Positions 12,101 to 27,100 of a stretch of DNA of 64,000 nucleotides are shown piece after piece; position 1 is the stretch's first letter; each line of letters opens with the position of its first letter. Below the pieces are notes generated by a model, which saw nothing but the letters and a program-made list of their open reading frames with translations, had not been told where the DNA came from and did not search any database. Origin of the DNA: Pampus argenteus (lineage: Eukaryota > Chordata > Actinopteri > Scombriformes > Stromateidae). The stretch lies in NCBI GenBank assembly GCA_036937835.1, contig CM072873.1, positions 14,992,001 to 15,056,000 of the forward strand, in the 5' to 3' direction. The translations under genes and the position numbers were made by a program.

Positions 12101-15100
12101 TATATTATGTTACCTGCTGCAGATCGAGCTTCCTCTGAATCTCTTGGAAGTCACAAGAGTCGTAGGTAATGGGTTTGGACAGCTCGGCCTCGATGTGGGC
12201 CAGCCAGGAGCGCAGGATGCTCATATTATTGTCCAGCTGCTGCACCGCTACCAGAGTTTCTCTCAGCTTCTTCACTCTGTCAGTACAATTTAATGCAAGT
12301 TACTCTAGTGAGGGATTTTATATTATTTTGCATGAGTTAGAACAAATTACATGATTATTTAAACTACTCAGGTGCCAGTGGTGTGTGTCTCCTCACCTGG
12401 CTCCAACGAGATCCAGGAGGTGCTGCCAGCGGTCGCTGACTTTGTTGAGTTTTTGTTCAATTTCAACGGCTTTGCTCTTGTGACTGGCCTTGGCTAGGCG
12501 TTCTCCTAACTGGTGCAGCTGCAGCTTGTTCTCCTCTGCCACAGTGATTTCCTCCTGGTAGTCCTGAGGACATAATGCAATACATAAAAAGAAGTTTGAA
12601 TGCTGAACACAAAAGTGAGAATGAAAATCAGTTAAATGTAATGGGATTATTATTAATGCGTAGTTAGTTGATGTACATAACAAGCAAAATGTTTTCATGA
12701 CTAATGAACAAACAGTAAATATATGAGATCTGAAAATGTTAAAAATATCACAATAGCACACAGGTGCAGCTAGAGCACAGTCAAAGTTATATGCAGGTAT
12801 TCTGCTCAGGTATAATATTCTGTACTTTGCTTCCTCTGCAGCAACATAAGCGATTCCTCTACTGTCATCAGTAGCAGCAAATTGTGATGTTAACTGATGC
12901 AACCACTGAATCAAAGAGGATAGAAATGTACTTCACTGGGTTTAGTACCGGGTGTTTAAAGGGGATTTAGAAAATAATGAGAAAATGCATAAACCAACAT
13001 GGGAATAAATAGCTTGTCTTAGCTTAGCAGTATATTTAAAAACAAACCATGAAGAAGTGAGGCAGTGGAGTTAAAAAGTACAATGATTTGTTACATCAGT
13101 ATCTTTTACAGTAATTATCAGTATTATTCAAAATATTCAAAATGAGAAAAATATCTGCTAGATGACATTTGAGATGGCTGTTCTCAAGTATATTTCTATT
13201 TACCTTGCGGAGCTTCTCGATCATCTCCTCAATGCTGATGTCTCCATTTTGGGAGACTTTGCTCTCCATGTTGGTGAGCCACTCGCAGAGCTCCTTGTAC
13301 TTCTCGTTAAATACAGTCCACTCATTCAGCTTCTCGCTCACCTGCTGCCTGCGCAGTGACAGCTGCAGAGACACAGTAACATAACACAACAGTTAAGTGC
13401 ATTGCTGTGGGCATAAAAACTATTTATCTGTGCATTTAAATTGCAAAAGAAAAAAAGTCTCAATAGAAAACAGTGCTACAGAGATTACTGCACACTGAGT
13501 GACTCATTTGCATCAAGCAGCGAGTGAGCACCTCGCTGCTTCCTGTGTGCGACTTCTATCTACTCCACACAGGATGCAACCGAGAAAAAAACATTATGAG
13601 CTTGAGGTTTTAGGTTTTCTATACTTTGCATGTGAAAGCAACTGATTAAGACAGCAAAGTTCCTTTCTAAAATTGATACTCTGTGATACCGGGCATGACT
13701 CTATTATTTGTTAGTTGTAAGAATTATGCACAATTGTATCTGAATAATTCTCCATTATTATTGATTACACACCAATCATCTATGCAGAGGTAGCATGTAA
13801 TGCACTATACCTGGTGGCAGATTTCATCCCACTGTCGATGCAATAGCTCAATACGTTCCTGCAGGACAGAAAGGTCCTCGGCACTGATGTAGCAAGACAG
13901 CGACTCTCTCAGCACAGTCAGGTGGGCCAGATCACCAGTCCAGCCATCAAAAGTACTCTCCAGATCCTGTTGGTAGAAGTAACATTACCAATATTAGTAA
14001 TATTTGCAAACAAAATGGTCTGTGTAAGAATCACAATATGCATCTCAAAAAGGATTAAACTATCTGAGATGTAGCATGTAATATGTAATATTTATATTGG
14101 TTTCCATAAAAAACTCTGTTGTGTAATTTTTACTTAACTAATTACTATAAAATGTCTGGAGGATGGGAAGTACTGTTACCTTGCAGCGTATCTGCTCAGC
14201 TTGAAGATCCTCATGGTAATCAGGAAGAGGCTGTGAGAGCTGCCGTTTAAATGCTCTAAGTTTTTCCAGTGATCCACCAATACCTCTCTCACACCTCTCC
14301 CAGTCCTGTATATAACACAAACAACGGTTGCTTGCAACTGCATCAGTATTACACACATAAATAATAGTAATGTAACTATTAATTTTTCACCATGTTGTGG
14401 TATTATAATTGATATCACAAGTAACAGATGGTGGAAAACAAGAAAAAGACCAATACATACACTTTGTTGTTGTTATTGTTTTGATTGTCTTGTGATAATG
14501 AGTAATCTTCTTGTGACAATCAACTAGTGATCAAATAAAAGTGTAAAGGCCAACAGTGTGAAAGCATAAGTTAAAAAGCCTAACCTAATAATAGTAGACA
14601 GTGTTGGACAGTGACTATGTCATGAGATCTAATTTAAAGGGGTGACAAAACTTGAAAACATTTTTGGTCCATCTGATTTTTAGTTGCCACAACTTCCTAC
14701 AATGCAGGATTTACAGTACAACTTCAAGAACCACCGAGGTTCCCTGTAGTCCATTGTCTGGCAATGTGTCTGATATACCTTTAACAAGGTGGCAAGCTCC
14801 TTCTTTTGTTCATCCAGGCATAAGCTGGCACGTTTCCATCGATCCTGGATATCCGTAAGCTCTGCCTGCAGGGCCACCTCCGCCCGGCTATCAGCTGACA
14901 AGAGCAGTTGTCTGCCGGCCTCCACTGTCAGGATGTAGCTTCCCTGCTGACGCTGCAACACCTTTTCCTTTAACTGTACCACAAAGCACATTCATACAGA
15001 TACAGATACTTAATTTTTAAGCTACAAGCCTATTACTGATAATAGTTCTAATAATAGCAGATAATAGAGCAGTTTGTTTTCATGTATTTGGGGTACCACA

Positions 15101-18100
15101 TAGACAAGGTTTATCACATACCTGAATAGCATCCAGCATGGAGCGGGCTTGTTGCAGAGGTACAGTGGTTCCTGTCTGAAGGGCTTCTGCAGGGTGGGAG
15201 ATCTCCACCAGCCATTTACGCAGCTTCTCCACCATTTCTCTGTAGCGCTGCCACTGGCGGATCAGACTGTCAATGATGCCTCGCCTCTGTTGAGCACGCC
15301 GCACTACACCCTGCCACTGGTTACTCAAGAGAGCCAACTTCAGATTGAACTCATTTCTGCAGGAGGAAGAGGTAAAGAAGTAGTTTTGTGGCAAACAAAG
15401 CGTAATAGATCGTAACAGGTCTAGTAATGTTCAACTAAGATTGAGCGCTTCATATGAGATATTCAGTGGTGGGCAGAATAATGGCAAACAGATTAGAAAC
15501 AGAATGTGAATTTGGGATCTTTACCTGTCATCTACTTGACCCTGCTCTAACATTCTTTGTCCATCACTGATAATGGAGTGAAGGATTTGTTGGCGACTGA
15601 ACATCTCGGCTTGGAATAACTGGAAGAAAATAAAATATTATTAATAATAGTTAATGATTAATAAACAAATATTTATAATTAATAATGGTAGCTATTTTAG
15701 GGTCTTCTACTTCAAAAACGACTCTTACTTCATGGGCTTTTTGCTGCTCCATCAAACTCTGGTAGTTCCCAGAGATCTCCACAGCCAGATTCTCTTCCGT
15801 TTGGACCAAGAACTCCATCCATGTCTCACACTTTTCTAAGAAGGTCTGCTGCTGCAGCAGGAAAGATTGGAGTTTGCTGCAAAAACAACAAACACCAGAA
15901 TTTTCAACATTTCAACATCTCAGTCAGACTTCAACTGTATATCTGTGGAGTTATTTATGCATTCATTATTACAATTTTGTCTTAAAATTTGTTTAATGTC
16001 TTGAAACTAAAATTCACCCCCTTTCAGAAACTTGAAATAAATGCATAAATATTATCTTTTGTTTTTCTTACCTAAATCTCTCTGTGGTCTGTGCTGAGGC
16101 TGTTGACCAGCTCCTGTTGAGGTTCTGCATCCGTTTGATCTCTGTATCGTTGAGAGGGAGCCGGTAACCAAGCTCATTAAGGCGCTCCAATTCAGGGGCC
16201 ATACTGCTGAATTTCAGCATGAGTCTCTACAGAAGGATATTTTGAGAACATTTTTTATTGTTTTTTTCATTTCAGATCAATCTGTAAAGTTGATTTCTTT
16301 CAACAAACAAATAGAACATTAAAAAAAACCTTGAGCTCCTCCATACGATCTAGAATGACTGTCAGGTCAGTGGAGCCGTTGGGATCTTGCACCTTCAGAG
16401 CCTCCTCAGCTTCAACCACCCAGGATCCCAATGAATCCAGCTGATCATTAAAGATTTCATAGTCCTGGACTCCAGTCTGGTGTGAAAAAGAAAAATGTAA
16501 AATTCATGATTCATGATTCAGTACAAACTAGCACTACTCTTGTTTTGTTAAATTGATCAAGTACAGTGGAGTATAAATCCAAATGAAAGAGGACTGATTG
16601 GGTGACCAACTTCCTAGTTTAATTAAATGCTAGGAGTCAGAACTGTTTGTCATAAATCTTTTTTCTTTACCTGCAGTGTGGTGAGCTGTCTATTTAAGGC
16701 CTGTTCCACAGCAGCCAGTCGTTGGGTAAGAGAGAGGTGATCTGACTGGATGGCAGATGCTGCTGATGTGTCCACCTGCTGCTTCAGCTGATCTCCCAGT
16801 TCGTGAAGAACCTGGAGGGAGGCCTGCACTGGAGCCTGGGACCGGAGAACCTCCTGAGACAAAGTCCAAAGCCCATAAAATTTAGAGTTTTTCACTCAAA
16901 AAGTATGCACTCCAAATTTGGAGGCACATAGATGGTACATTTTCACAGAATAAAAATTAACAAAAATCTGCTAAACTCTTCAGCACAAATACAACCAAAA
17001 TGTTTTTCATCTTGCAGCAAAGAAACATGATGATCTAATTACAGGCTTTCATTATAAAGCCCTGGTACAGACAGAGTGTTTGTTTTGATTTAATATGAGC
17101 CAACATTGGCACATCTATGGTCTCACTCACGCTGCATTCTTGAATCCAGTAGGACACTTCCTCATCAGCGATGTCCTTGCTGCAGGCAGTCTTGAGGAGC
17201 TGGTCTGCCTTTTCCTCCTGCAGCTGGATGCTTGTGCAGCTCTGCTCATAAAGCTCCTTGTAGCGCTGCCAAAGCTGAAGTAGGGCTTTGCTGCTTCTCA
17301 GACGCTCTGCAATCTCCTCCAGCAAACCCGTCCATCTGAGTGCAACAATGACATGGATCAATGTATCAATGTAGGGATAATGTACGAACATCGGGTCACA
17401 CCTCAGTCAGTGAAATCAAAACAAGATTGATATATATATATATATAGTCACCTTGCATTGATGTCCTTAAGGGTATTGTTGAGTGAGTCTGACACTGATG
17501 GGTGACACTCCTTCAGCAATTGGTGGGTCACAGCACCAAACTTTCTCAAACTGCTCTCCTGTTTCTCCAGCTCCTCTTGCAAATCCTTCAGATGTGTCAA
17601 ACGAAGAACATGTTGCTTATTCACCAGCATTGATAAACATACTGTTGTATGTACAACACAAGCAAATATCACAATAAGAGTCATAGAGACACATTCTGAT
17701 GCAATTGATACACATTTGCAATAACACATTTGTCTATGACTACTGACATGGTTATTGTTGTACAATTTATCCAAAGCCTCTTCATCCCAACATACCTGTA
17801 GACTTTGCACCTGCAGCTGAACAGCCTCCAGGGAGCCTGTGAGGAGGCGGAAACGAGACACAGAGTACCTTCCTTCCATTAGGTAGCCATTGATCTCTTC
17901 TGAAGCCCGCTTGTATAGACTCCACTGATCCAGCACTGACTTCAGGCTGATCTTTAGTTGCCCTATCTGTAAAAACACATTTCACTAAAGATGAGTTACA
18001 AAATACACTGTGACACTCGACACTAGACGAGAACAAAATCCAACAGGGAAGAACATAGTAGAGCAGAACGGATAGAATATAATCTAAGTAGCACATTGAA

Positions 18101-21100
18101 ACTACAAGAGAAAAGGGGAGCTTACCAAGTGGTCCAGGTTAGCCCAGGTGTGATTGACACCCTGGAGCGTCTCCATGACAATAGCACAGGCCTCATCGGT
18201 TTTGTTCTGGACAAGGGCGCAGCCCTGCTCCTCCACCCTCTCTAGGTCTTTCTCTTTTTCTTTAACCATCTCCTCCATTTCCTAAAAAGTTGATTCAAAG
18301 TTTTAACTTAATAAAAAAAAAAGATTTTAAAAAAACCTGTAAGGGGAACAGCATGTTTTGATGAATCAGTGTCAAAACTGCCAGTGAGGCCTACCTGGCA
18401 GTCCTTGAGAGCATTCTGTACAGATGTCAAATCCTCTATTCTGTGTTTTCTTTTTAGTCTTTCTTCTTGATTTCCCATCCAGGACTTTAGGGCCTGAACG
18501 CTGCTCTCATACTCTAGCCACATCTCCAACAGGCTCTCCAGGAACTGGATCTGCACGCGTTTTATGGAAAATTAACTGTGAATACTTTGCACCAATAAAT
18601 GACAATGGTCATTTTGCTCTCTGTTGTGTTTTATTGACAGTATCAGTGGTTATGGCCTCACCCTTTCATTAATGCGACCTTGTAGGATCTGCCAGCGTCG
18701 ATTCATGGCTCCCAGACGCTCAGCGAAGTCAGTCTTATCACTGCGCTTGCTCTCCACATCATGACCACTGATCTGCAACACTGACTGGTTGACAAAGTCC
18801 ACAGTCAGCTGTTTACAGCTTAAATCTACTCGGAATCCCTAAAAGGAGCAAAAAACAGAGATGACAGATTAGAACAACTAGACTCATAGACTGCATCACC
18901 ACCCTAATCAGTTTAGTAAGAGAAAATGCATGACAAAAATCAATATATGATTGTATTGTACTGTATTCAACCATATAAATATTCATTGCCAACTGGTTTA
19001 CTTATTTTTTTGCAAACCCTAAAAAGAAAACAACTTTTGCATTCCTGAAATGCATGTACTACATAATAAAAAATACAATACAGAAAGTACACAACCTTGT
19101 ATTTTTGCAAGTAGTCCTGAATCACATTTGATCCCACTGCACTCTTGAGGTTTTCTTCATCCTCCTCAATGACATTCTCCATCAACGATATCCAGTTAAA
19201 CAGCTCAGAAATGGCATGACGTGAAGCCAATTTCTCCATTTGGATCTAAGAAAAAAAAATGTCAACCATTGAACAAGCACAAGAACAGGCAACCTTGTCT
19301 GAAAACTTCTATATATGTGTGAAGCGGCAGAAAGAGGTAATCCTATTTGCCCTGGAGCAGCTAAGCCTGTTCAGTCTGGCTCCATGTGACAATACCTGAT
19401 GTAGCTTCTCCTGGACCACTGGGATGCGTGTGAGCAGCTCACTCCACTGAGTGTCAATGCGTGCCAGGTCAGACCGCAGCAGCACCGTGTCCACTTTCTT
19501 CAGCCTCAGCAGCTGGTTGCCCTCAGTTACCACTGAGCTCTTCAGGCTGGATTTACCTTCAACTTCTTTGGAGAACTCCTGAGACAGACAATTACAGGAA
19601 TCACCAACTGGTATGCAATCAAAAGTATACTCACTAGTCACTTTATAAAGTACACCTTTACAATCCAATACAAAAGCTCTGCTATTTTGCCTCCCTCATG
19701 TAAGTAAATGGGGTGAACAAACACTTGAGAAAATAACCCAGCTTGGGCTTCAGATGTATATATTTTTAACAGAAAGCTTGCATTACAAGCTGGAGGTGTG
19801 ACATTTGAAAGAAGTGTCACTTTAGGAGTCAGTGTAGAGTCTGATGAAAGACGCTCTATTTATTTGCATTATGGGAAATACAGGATCCAGCGTTTTTGGA
19901 GCTTGATCCATATTGGAGACAAAAATCAGAATATCTGCTACTTTGATTTTGATTATTCTTTTTAACAACTTGCCTCTAGTGGGTTCCCCAACTTCATGAC
20001 AGCGTAGTACTAAATCACTAGAGTAAAAACTCATAAATACATAGTGGGCAGCTCTAACAGTTCAATGTCTAATTGTATAAATGTCTATGTCTAATTGCTG
20101 TTTCTGGAACAACTACAACTTATGGATCACTAGAAAGAAATAAAGAAAGATAGAAAGAAAGAATATTGTCTGTTGTCTCACAAGAAAAGCAGAGAGATGG
20201 TCTCTAACAGTTTCCAGCTCCTGTGGGACTAACACTGCCTGCGTGTTCCAAAACTCCAGACGATCCAGAGCAGACTGCAACCATTCACTAATCTCTGCAC
20301 ACTCCCTCTGATACCTAGAAGGAAAATCAAACAAACGAAATTTAAAACAATGATATTGTTAAGTTTAAAAATCACATGTACAGTTTATCTGCAGGTATCA
20401 TGATGGTAAATCTGAAACATGGACACAGATTTGGGGAATTAATGTTCACTGCTACGGTCTCCATCTTAAGGCCTCTTCTTAAAGGTAATGTTTTAAATAG
20501 GATGTTTATAATGTACCTATGGGATATCATTTGTATTTAAAGCATAAAAGCAGTTCTAATTCTGATGTGTTTCTGACCTGGTCCAGTGTTTCAGGATGGC
20601 CTCCAGGCGCTGTAGCTCCTTGTTGACCTTGGTGGTGTTGTTGAGCCAGTGTTCCCCCAGCAGCGCGAGTTGATTCTCCAGTGCAGGACAACAAACCGAC
20701 AGCAAAAGATGTTTGCCTTCATCCAGAACCTGGTATAGCTTATGTTGGTGCTCTGTCAGTCTACCCTTCAGACCCTTTACACAGAATGGATGAGGAAAAA
20801 ATGGAAACTGAAATTTTATATCGACACTCTGAGAAGGTTTTGGTAATTTAAAGAGTAGATCTTTCCCTTCTACAACTATATTCAAGGTGCCTTTGATGAA
20901 GGTGCTTAAATCTTCACTAACTAGACTCTAGAAATGAATGTGAAAGTAAAGCATTCTTCCCACAGGAAAACAAAAGTGCACCAAGAAGCTCAGAGAGGCA
21001 GAAGTGTATATTCTGTGTTCTGTGTATCAACTCCATCATATCTAGACAAGGAGGTCTATGGCGTCCTTTTAGTGTTAGTATCCTGTATTTTCTGATGTCA

Positions 21101-24100
21101 CTTTTACCTGATACAATGAGATTCTGTCTGTGAGCCTTTCTTCCGTCTCCTCCACCAGGCCAACAGTAGGGATACTTCCTTCAACTGCCTCCAATTGTCG
21201 ATTTAGACTCTGATAATCCTGCACCAAGCGACACCAAGTCTGACAAAAAAAAATCCCATAGAGAATAAAGTCATATTCATCAGGTGAAGTATGTATATAC
21301 AGTATACGGTATTACTGTTTCACTGTGAACTATTTATAAACTGTAGCAATACTATGATAATTTATTACTTTAGTGTGTGTGCTTTTTGTGCCATCAGGAA
21401 CTGCTGAGCTCTTATGTCATGGAGGAAAACTAAGCTTACCAGTACATTGTGTGTAAAACCTTTGTAGCTTTACCTCTCAAGTAAATTGAAAGCTTTTTTT
21501 AATTCATTAATATCTATTTCTTTCAAGTAACATATATTAACAAAACCATTTGGCTTTTTTTTGCGCCTTTTTAATGCCAGAAAAATGATCAATAATCATT
21601 TTAAAAATTACATTTTCACATTTCTGATGACTATGCTTTTAAAAGAAAAAATCATGATTAATTGAAATTGTGTTTTGTCTCTCACCTCCAGGATACACTC
21701 CAGCTCAACACCTTTACTGTGTGCCTCTTTGAGGACGCTCTGAGCCTGGGCCATGGTTTCCTCTAGGGCCTGATTCTCTATGGGAAGCGTCAGAGTACTG
21801 ATTTTTCTGAAGTATGTCTCTGTCAAAATCATATGTGACTCCAGACCCTGAAAGAACTCCTAGAAAAGACAGACAGAGTAATAATTGAGTAGTTCTTTTT
21901 TTCCCTTGGTTTCACTGATGATTATAAATATTTTTTAAGCCTACTACCGTAGTTCCAAGTTGACCAAACCTTATGTTTGTCCAGATGATTCTGGACTTCC
22001 TCCACAGAACTGGCAATGATCCTCTGATCGGCAGCCATCTTATCCTTAGCTGTGTCCACCAGGTCAGTCAGGTCTTGCAAAGCACGTTCATACTGCTCCT
22101 TCAGAGCCATGTTCTGGTTCAGCCCACTGCGTCGGGAACCCACTGTCATCACCAGCTCCTCATAGGAATCCTGAAAATACACACAAAGAATAGTATTCTT
22201 GTTTTGCTAATGTGATTCCATTATATCATGTTGTATACTGTTTGATATGTGTCTTTTAGAGATTCAGATCATGTCACAAAATGTGACCTGGCAAGATTTT
22301 TTCAATAAGTCTTTAAATCATGTAAAAAGGAAATATTTTTTTTTACTAAACCATTATTTAAAAATAAGCAAAAAATTTACTTTTACTGCAATCTTTTCAA
22401 TCTGGGTAACTTTTATTGGTAACTGTCAGTGATGTTTTTTACCTGTAGTTTCAGTAGTTTGTTAGTTGATATCTGATCTGCCTGTAGCGCTGCTCCTCTG
22501 GTTTTAAGATCTGAGATCCTCTGTTCAAAGTCTTTCAGGTTGTCTTCTGCACTGGCAATGACCTGCAAGAAATGACAGTGCTGGCGAATGACAATTGTTC
22601 TCTGTAAATCTTAATGGGAGACGAGTAGAGTGTAGGTAAGAGTGTGCGTATGTCTATGCCAAGCTTGCATTACCTCCAGTTGTTTTGAGGCTGGTCTATC
22701 CATGGCTCCAGCTAAGGCCTGTAGGATCTGGCACTTGGTCTCAATTAAAGCAGTTTGAAGAAGTTGCAACTCAGTCTGTATTAGACAGAAGACATATTAT
22801 ACAACATATGTATGAATGTGTACGATCTACACTAGTACATAAATGCATTGTTTTATAATACATTGGTATTTAGACATTAGTATTTATTGCTGATGGTTTA
22901 ATAGAGAACATCCATAAATAAAATAGAAAACGAAAAATCCTAGCATCTAGCAAACCTGGTAGGCTGTGAGTTCATGTGTCCTGGTCCTCATGTGGTCACA
23001 GCTTTGTCCCAGAGCACAACCCAGAGCTCCTAATCTCTCTTTCAGGCAGTCAAGGTTATCCTCTAGAAGGGTCTGGTCTTCTTCCCTCAACCCCGAAGAC
23101 CCAGCTAGCAAAGCCTGGCTGAGCTTCACCTCCTCCGTCATGTGTATCACATCATTCTCCAAGGTCTGCAGAGAAGATCGGCAGTGCAAACATAGTTTTA
23201 TCTTTTTACATTTACTTTTATTACCCATCCAAAATCCCCCCAAAATTAACTTCAGTCGCCATGTAACGTATCAGTAATGTCCCTGTGTGGATGTAATATT
23301 TCTATATTTCTAATATTTCGAAATATTAATATTTCCTTAGTAATAAGTATTGTCAGACTCATATGATTTGTTTCCTGCAGGCCTTCTGCAATAAATAAAG
23401 AAGCAGCACAAATAAAACTTGACTGTACCTCTTGCTTTTGTAGCTGGGTCTCTGTATTTTCAGCCAGAAGCACTGAACCAGAAAAGATGTTGCTCTCCAC
23501 ACCATCCAGCCAGGAGGAGGTGGATGACACAGCTGTGTAGAGCTGCTGTTCCATCTGCGCCACCTGTGTCTCACCACCATCGGGCTATGTACACATGAAA
23601 TATGTTGAACTACTACTTTACTAATGTTGCAATGTAATGAGTTAAAATATATAATGTTATAGAAATAGAAGAAACCTGAGTGTTTATGTCCTCGATGGTT
23701 TGTCTAAAGTTGTCATACAGATTCTTGAGGCAGGATTTGTCAGCCTGTGTCTCTTCTTTAAACAGTGACCCAGTTGCAGTCACACGAGAAGCTCTGGAAT
23801 AAACCTACAAATGAAGCAGACAACACTTAACAACAGTCCCCTGCTTTGAAAATGAATAACAAGGAATATACTTTGCTTCTACTACCACTTGTGCCAATAA
23901 TAATACCACAGTGTATGTACCGGCTGCTTGTGGTCCTGCTCCAGGGTTTTCTGCAGGAGCTGCAGTTTAGTTTTGAGCTCTAGTCTCAGGCTCTCCCATC
24001 TCTGCTTCATCTGCTCCCGTGCAGCATGATTTTCCCTCTCAACCAAAGCTTCTGTTGAAAATGGCTCTGTTGTACTATGTGGTAGGAGAAACATGAATTA

Positions 24101-27100
24101 ATCAGTGTTCTATTAACAATCTGCCACAGGACTCATCAACTTACACACACAAGATGACTATTTGAGTTATATATGCATATAAAAATGATATAACAGGATG
24201 TAAAATACCTGGTACTGCTAGGCGAGGCTTGCTGGATGAGGATCTCCTCTCCTCTGCTAGCAACTGACTGAAGCAGCTTTTTCTGCTCTGCAAGCTGCTC
24301 CTCCAGTTCCTAAAGAGCAAACAAGGAAAACAACAACAACAACCGTTAGAGTCAACCATTTGATTAAGTAATTGTAGCTTCTGAATCAGAGTATAACAGT
24401 ATAATGTAAAGTACATTTTTATTTCATTTTACTAAGATGGTGTTTTTATTTTATTGCTTAAACAGAAGAACAATTTGACAATACAAGTGTGCTGCACTAT
24501 AAGCTAGTAGGCACAACTAGAATGTAACAACAAACAGTTTAAGAAAAGAAATTTCAGTTTTAGCATCAGTTAACTCTGTCCTGTGCACTGCAATGCAGAG
24601 TGAGTACTGAAACGTATGCAAAAATGTACCCTCTGTCTCTGAAGACTGTCCTGGTGCTGTTGGGATCGTGTGGTCCGGGCCTGGGCCAGCCAGTCCTGGA
24701 CACTGGGACTCTGAGAGAGACTGGAGTCTGATTCACTGTCTTCCTGCTCCTGTAGAGAGTCCTGTACGACCAGACAATATATTGTGTATTGGCTTTCTAA
24801 AGCATTCTTTAAGAAACCCATATCAGCAAAAACGCAAGACCATGAAAGGTAGTAATTATATTTCGACTCCCCCCTAAAAATGTGCAGCAAATCTGTCAGC
24901 GCATTAAAAAAAATGCTAAAGTAAAAAAGTACCACATGGGAGCTTCAGTACAAACATTTAATATTCTCTTTCATTTTTCTTGTTATTTTTGGCCATTAGA
25001 CAGATAGCAAATTGACTTGACACTTATGTCCTATTATTCTGTTATGAATAATAGGACATAATCAAAAATAATTGAGGGTCTAAGGACAGAGGGTGTCACT
25101 CCCTGTACAGATTGTAAAGCCCTCTGAGACAAATGTATTTTGTGATTTTGGGCTATATAAATAAAATTTGATTGATTGATTGAATAGGATTGTGCAAGCC
25201 CAAGTATAAAAATGTTCTTCATGTTTTAGCTAGACAGAAAATTTTATTTTGACAAATGTATCTACATTGTGAGCATGGTAGCCACAGTTGGGATTGAACT
25301 CAACATAGGGCATTGTCAAACATTCTGCATTACAGGTACACACATGCATGTATGTCAACATTTAAAGCATGTAGCCTCACCTGGATGGTAATCTGCTTGT
25401 CTTGCAGCATCTTCTGCAGTTCCAACAGGCCGCCCTTCAACGTACGTAACTTTCTGGCCAACTGCTCAGCTTCCTCTCTGGTCTCTGTCCGGCCCTCCAG
25501 CAGCAGATTCTCACTGTGCATGGACAGCTCTGACAGGGCCTGCACCTTCTCTTCAATCTCCAGCAACATGTTCTGCAGCAGCAGAAGGAGAGAGGCCAGC
25601 TCAAACATGTTGTCTCATCACCTACATCAGCTTCTCTCTCTACACAACAGACCCTCCAGACAGTGGTCGTAAAACAAGGGGGCCGGGGTCTGGCTGAACC
25701 CCCTACTCCAGCAGCCTTCCCCGGCCACAGGGCAGGGAGAGTTATCCCTCTGCTTTCATCCTTAGCCCACCTCTCCGGCCTCGCCTCCTGTGCAACATAT
25801 TACCACTAATCCTTTATGCTCCATGCTCTGCAACAAATATGCTCTCTCTCAAATTTAAAAGCAATTCCCATGTGCAGAACACCATTCTAAGTCCATAACA
25901 GTCAAGGATTCCCATCAGTGAATGCAGTTCCAGTGTTGGCCAAACAACATTTGTTTTCTAATAGCAAAACCACGACTCTGTGGTCGATCGCTTCGGCAGA
26001 GAGTAACTATACCTCCTTCCCGCTTCACCCTTCCCCGTGCTCTAGGATTCCCCTACTTGGATATTCTAGCAGCTTTGTCACCAACACCAATCCCAGCAGT
26101 GGGATCTATTACCCGTCTGAAAGCCACAACCCCTAGCTACTCGGCCCTATGCTGCTAACAGGCCTCTGTCACACAGAGATCTGCATAATCTGCTTAAGAC
26201 TAGTGTTCCAGTCGCTTTGGAGCCCAGCCGTCTGAATGCCCCTCTAACTCTAATAATAACTAATGCTCTTGTTTACCAATGGAAAGGTTCCTGCCCCCTG
26301 GGATCATCCATACAAAGGAAAATATTGAAGTATAAGATGGATGTAAATAATCCAGTGATAAATTGACTTGAGACAATTTATCACTGAGACAACAGATAAG
26401 TAACAATAAAACAATTGAGACAACAGATAAGTAACAATAAAACTTTCTTCCAGAGCTGGCTATGTCATTTCAAATAATATATTATTTAGTTACCTCATAT
26501 TTATGTTTAGAAATTAATTAGTATCCTAAGTAATAGGTCAAATATATTTGTTTGCATTCATTGCTCTATATGGACAGCAGGGGGAGGTCTTACCTGACAC
26601 TCAGTGAGCTGGTCATCCATATCTGTCTCTTCTAAAGGTTTGGGTTCAAGGATGGAGGTGACAGCACAGCGCATACAGGTCAAACACTGCTCCAGTTCAT
26701 CTGCCTGGCTGTGATAACGCCGTATGGTTTGTTCTTGAAGTTGGCCCTCCAGACGATCACTGACACGCTCCTGCGGTAGGATATATCACATGTTACTTAC
26801 CACATGAATGTACTATATTGGTGTCAAAACAATAAGTTAATATAAGTAGAAATGTACGTTCACAATGCTCACAATAAATACCTCCAATAACTGCTGTTTC
26901 CCTGTAGCCTTCATGTGGATGGTGGCCATCCTCTCTGCTAAAACAGCAAGGGAGGACTGCATGGCCAGCTGGTCAGCCATGTCTGAGTCCACTGCATCAG
27001 AGGCCAGATCCTCTGTGAATCTTGTCTGCAGTCTGTCTATTTCCTCTTGTACACTCTGAATCTCTTGTATCAGACCCTACAATAAACAACAATGATACAG

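Noticed and set aside
12393..12914. 173-codon - strand ORF running past exon 12397-12563
   Set aside because: The part beyond 12563 is intron; the acceptor at 12564-12565 gives DYQEEITVAEENK, as in human, and the extension is chance open frame.
14652..14858. + strand ORF opposite a rod exon
   Set aside because: Antisense to exon 14779-14973 and its intron, with no splice or homology support.
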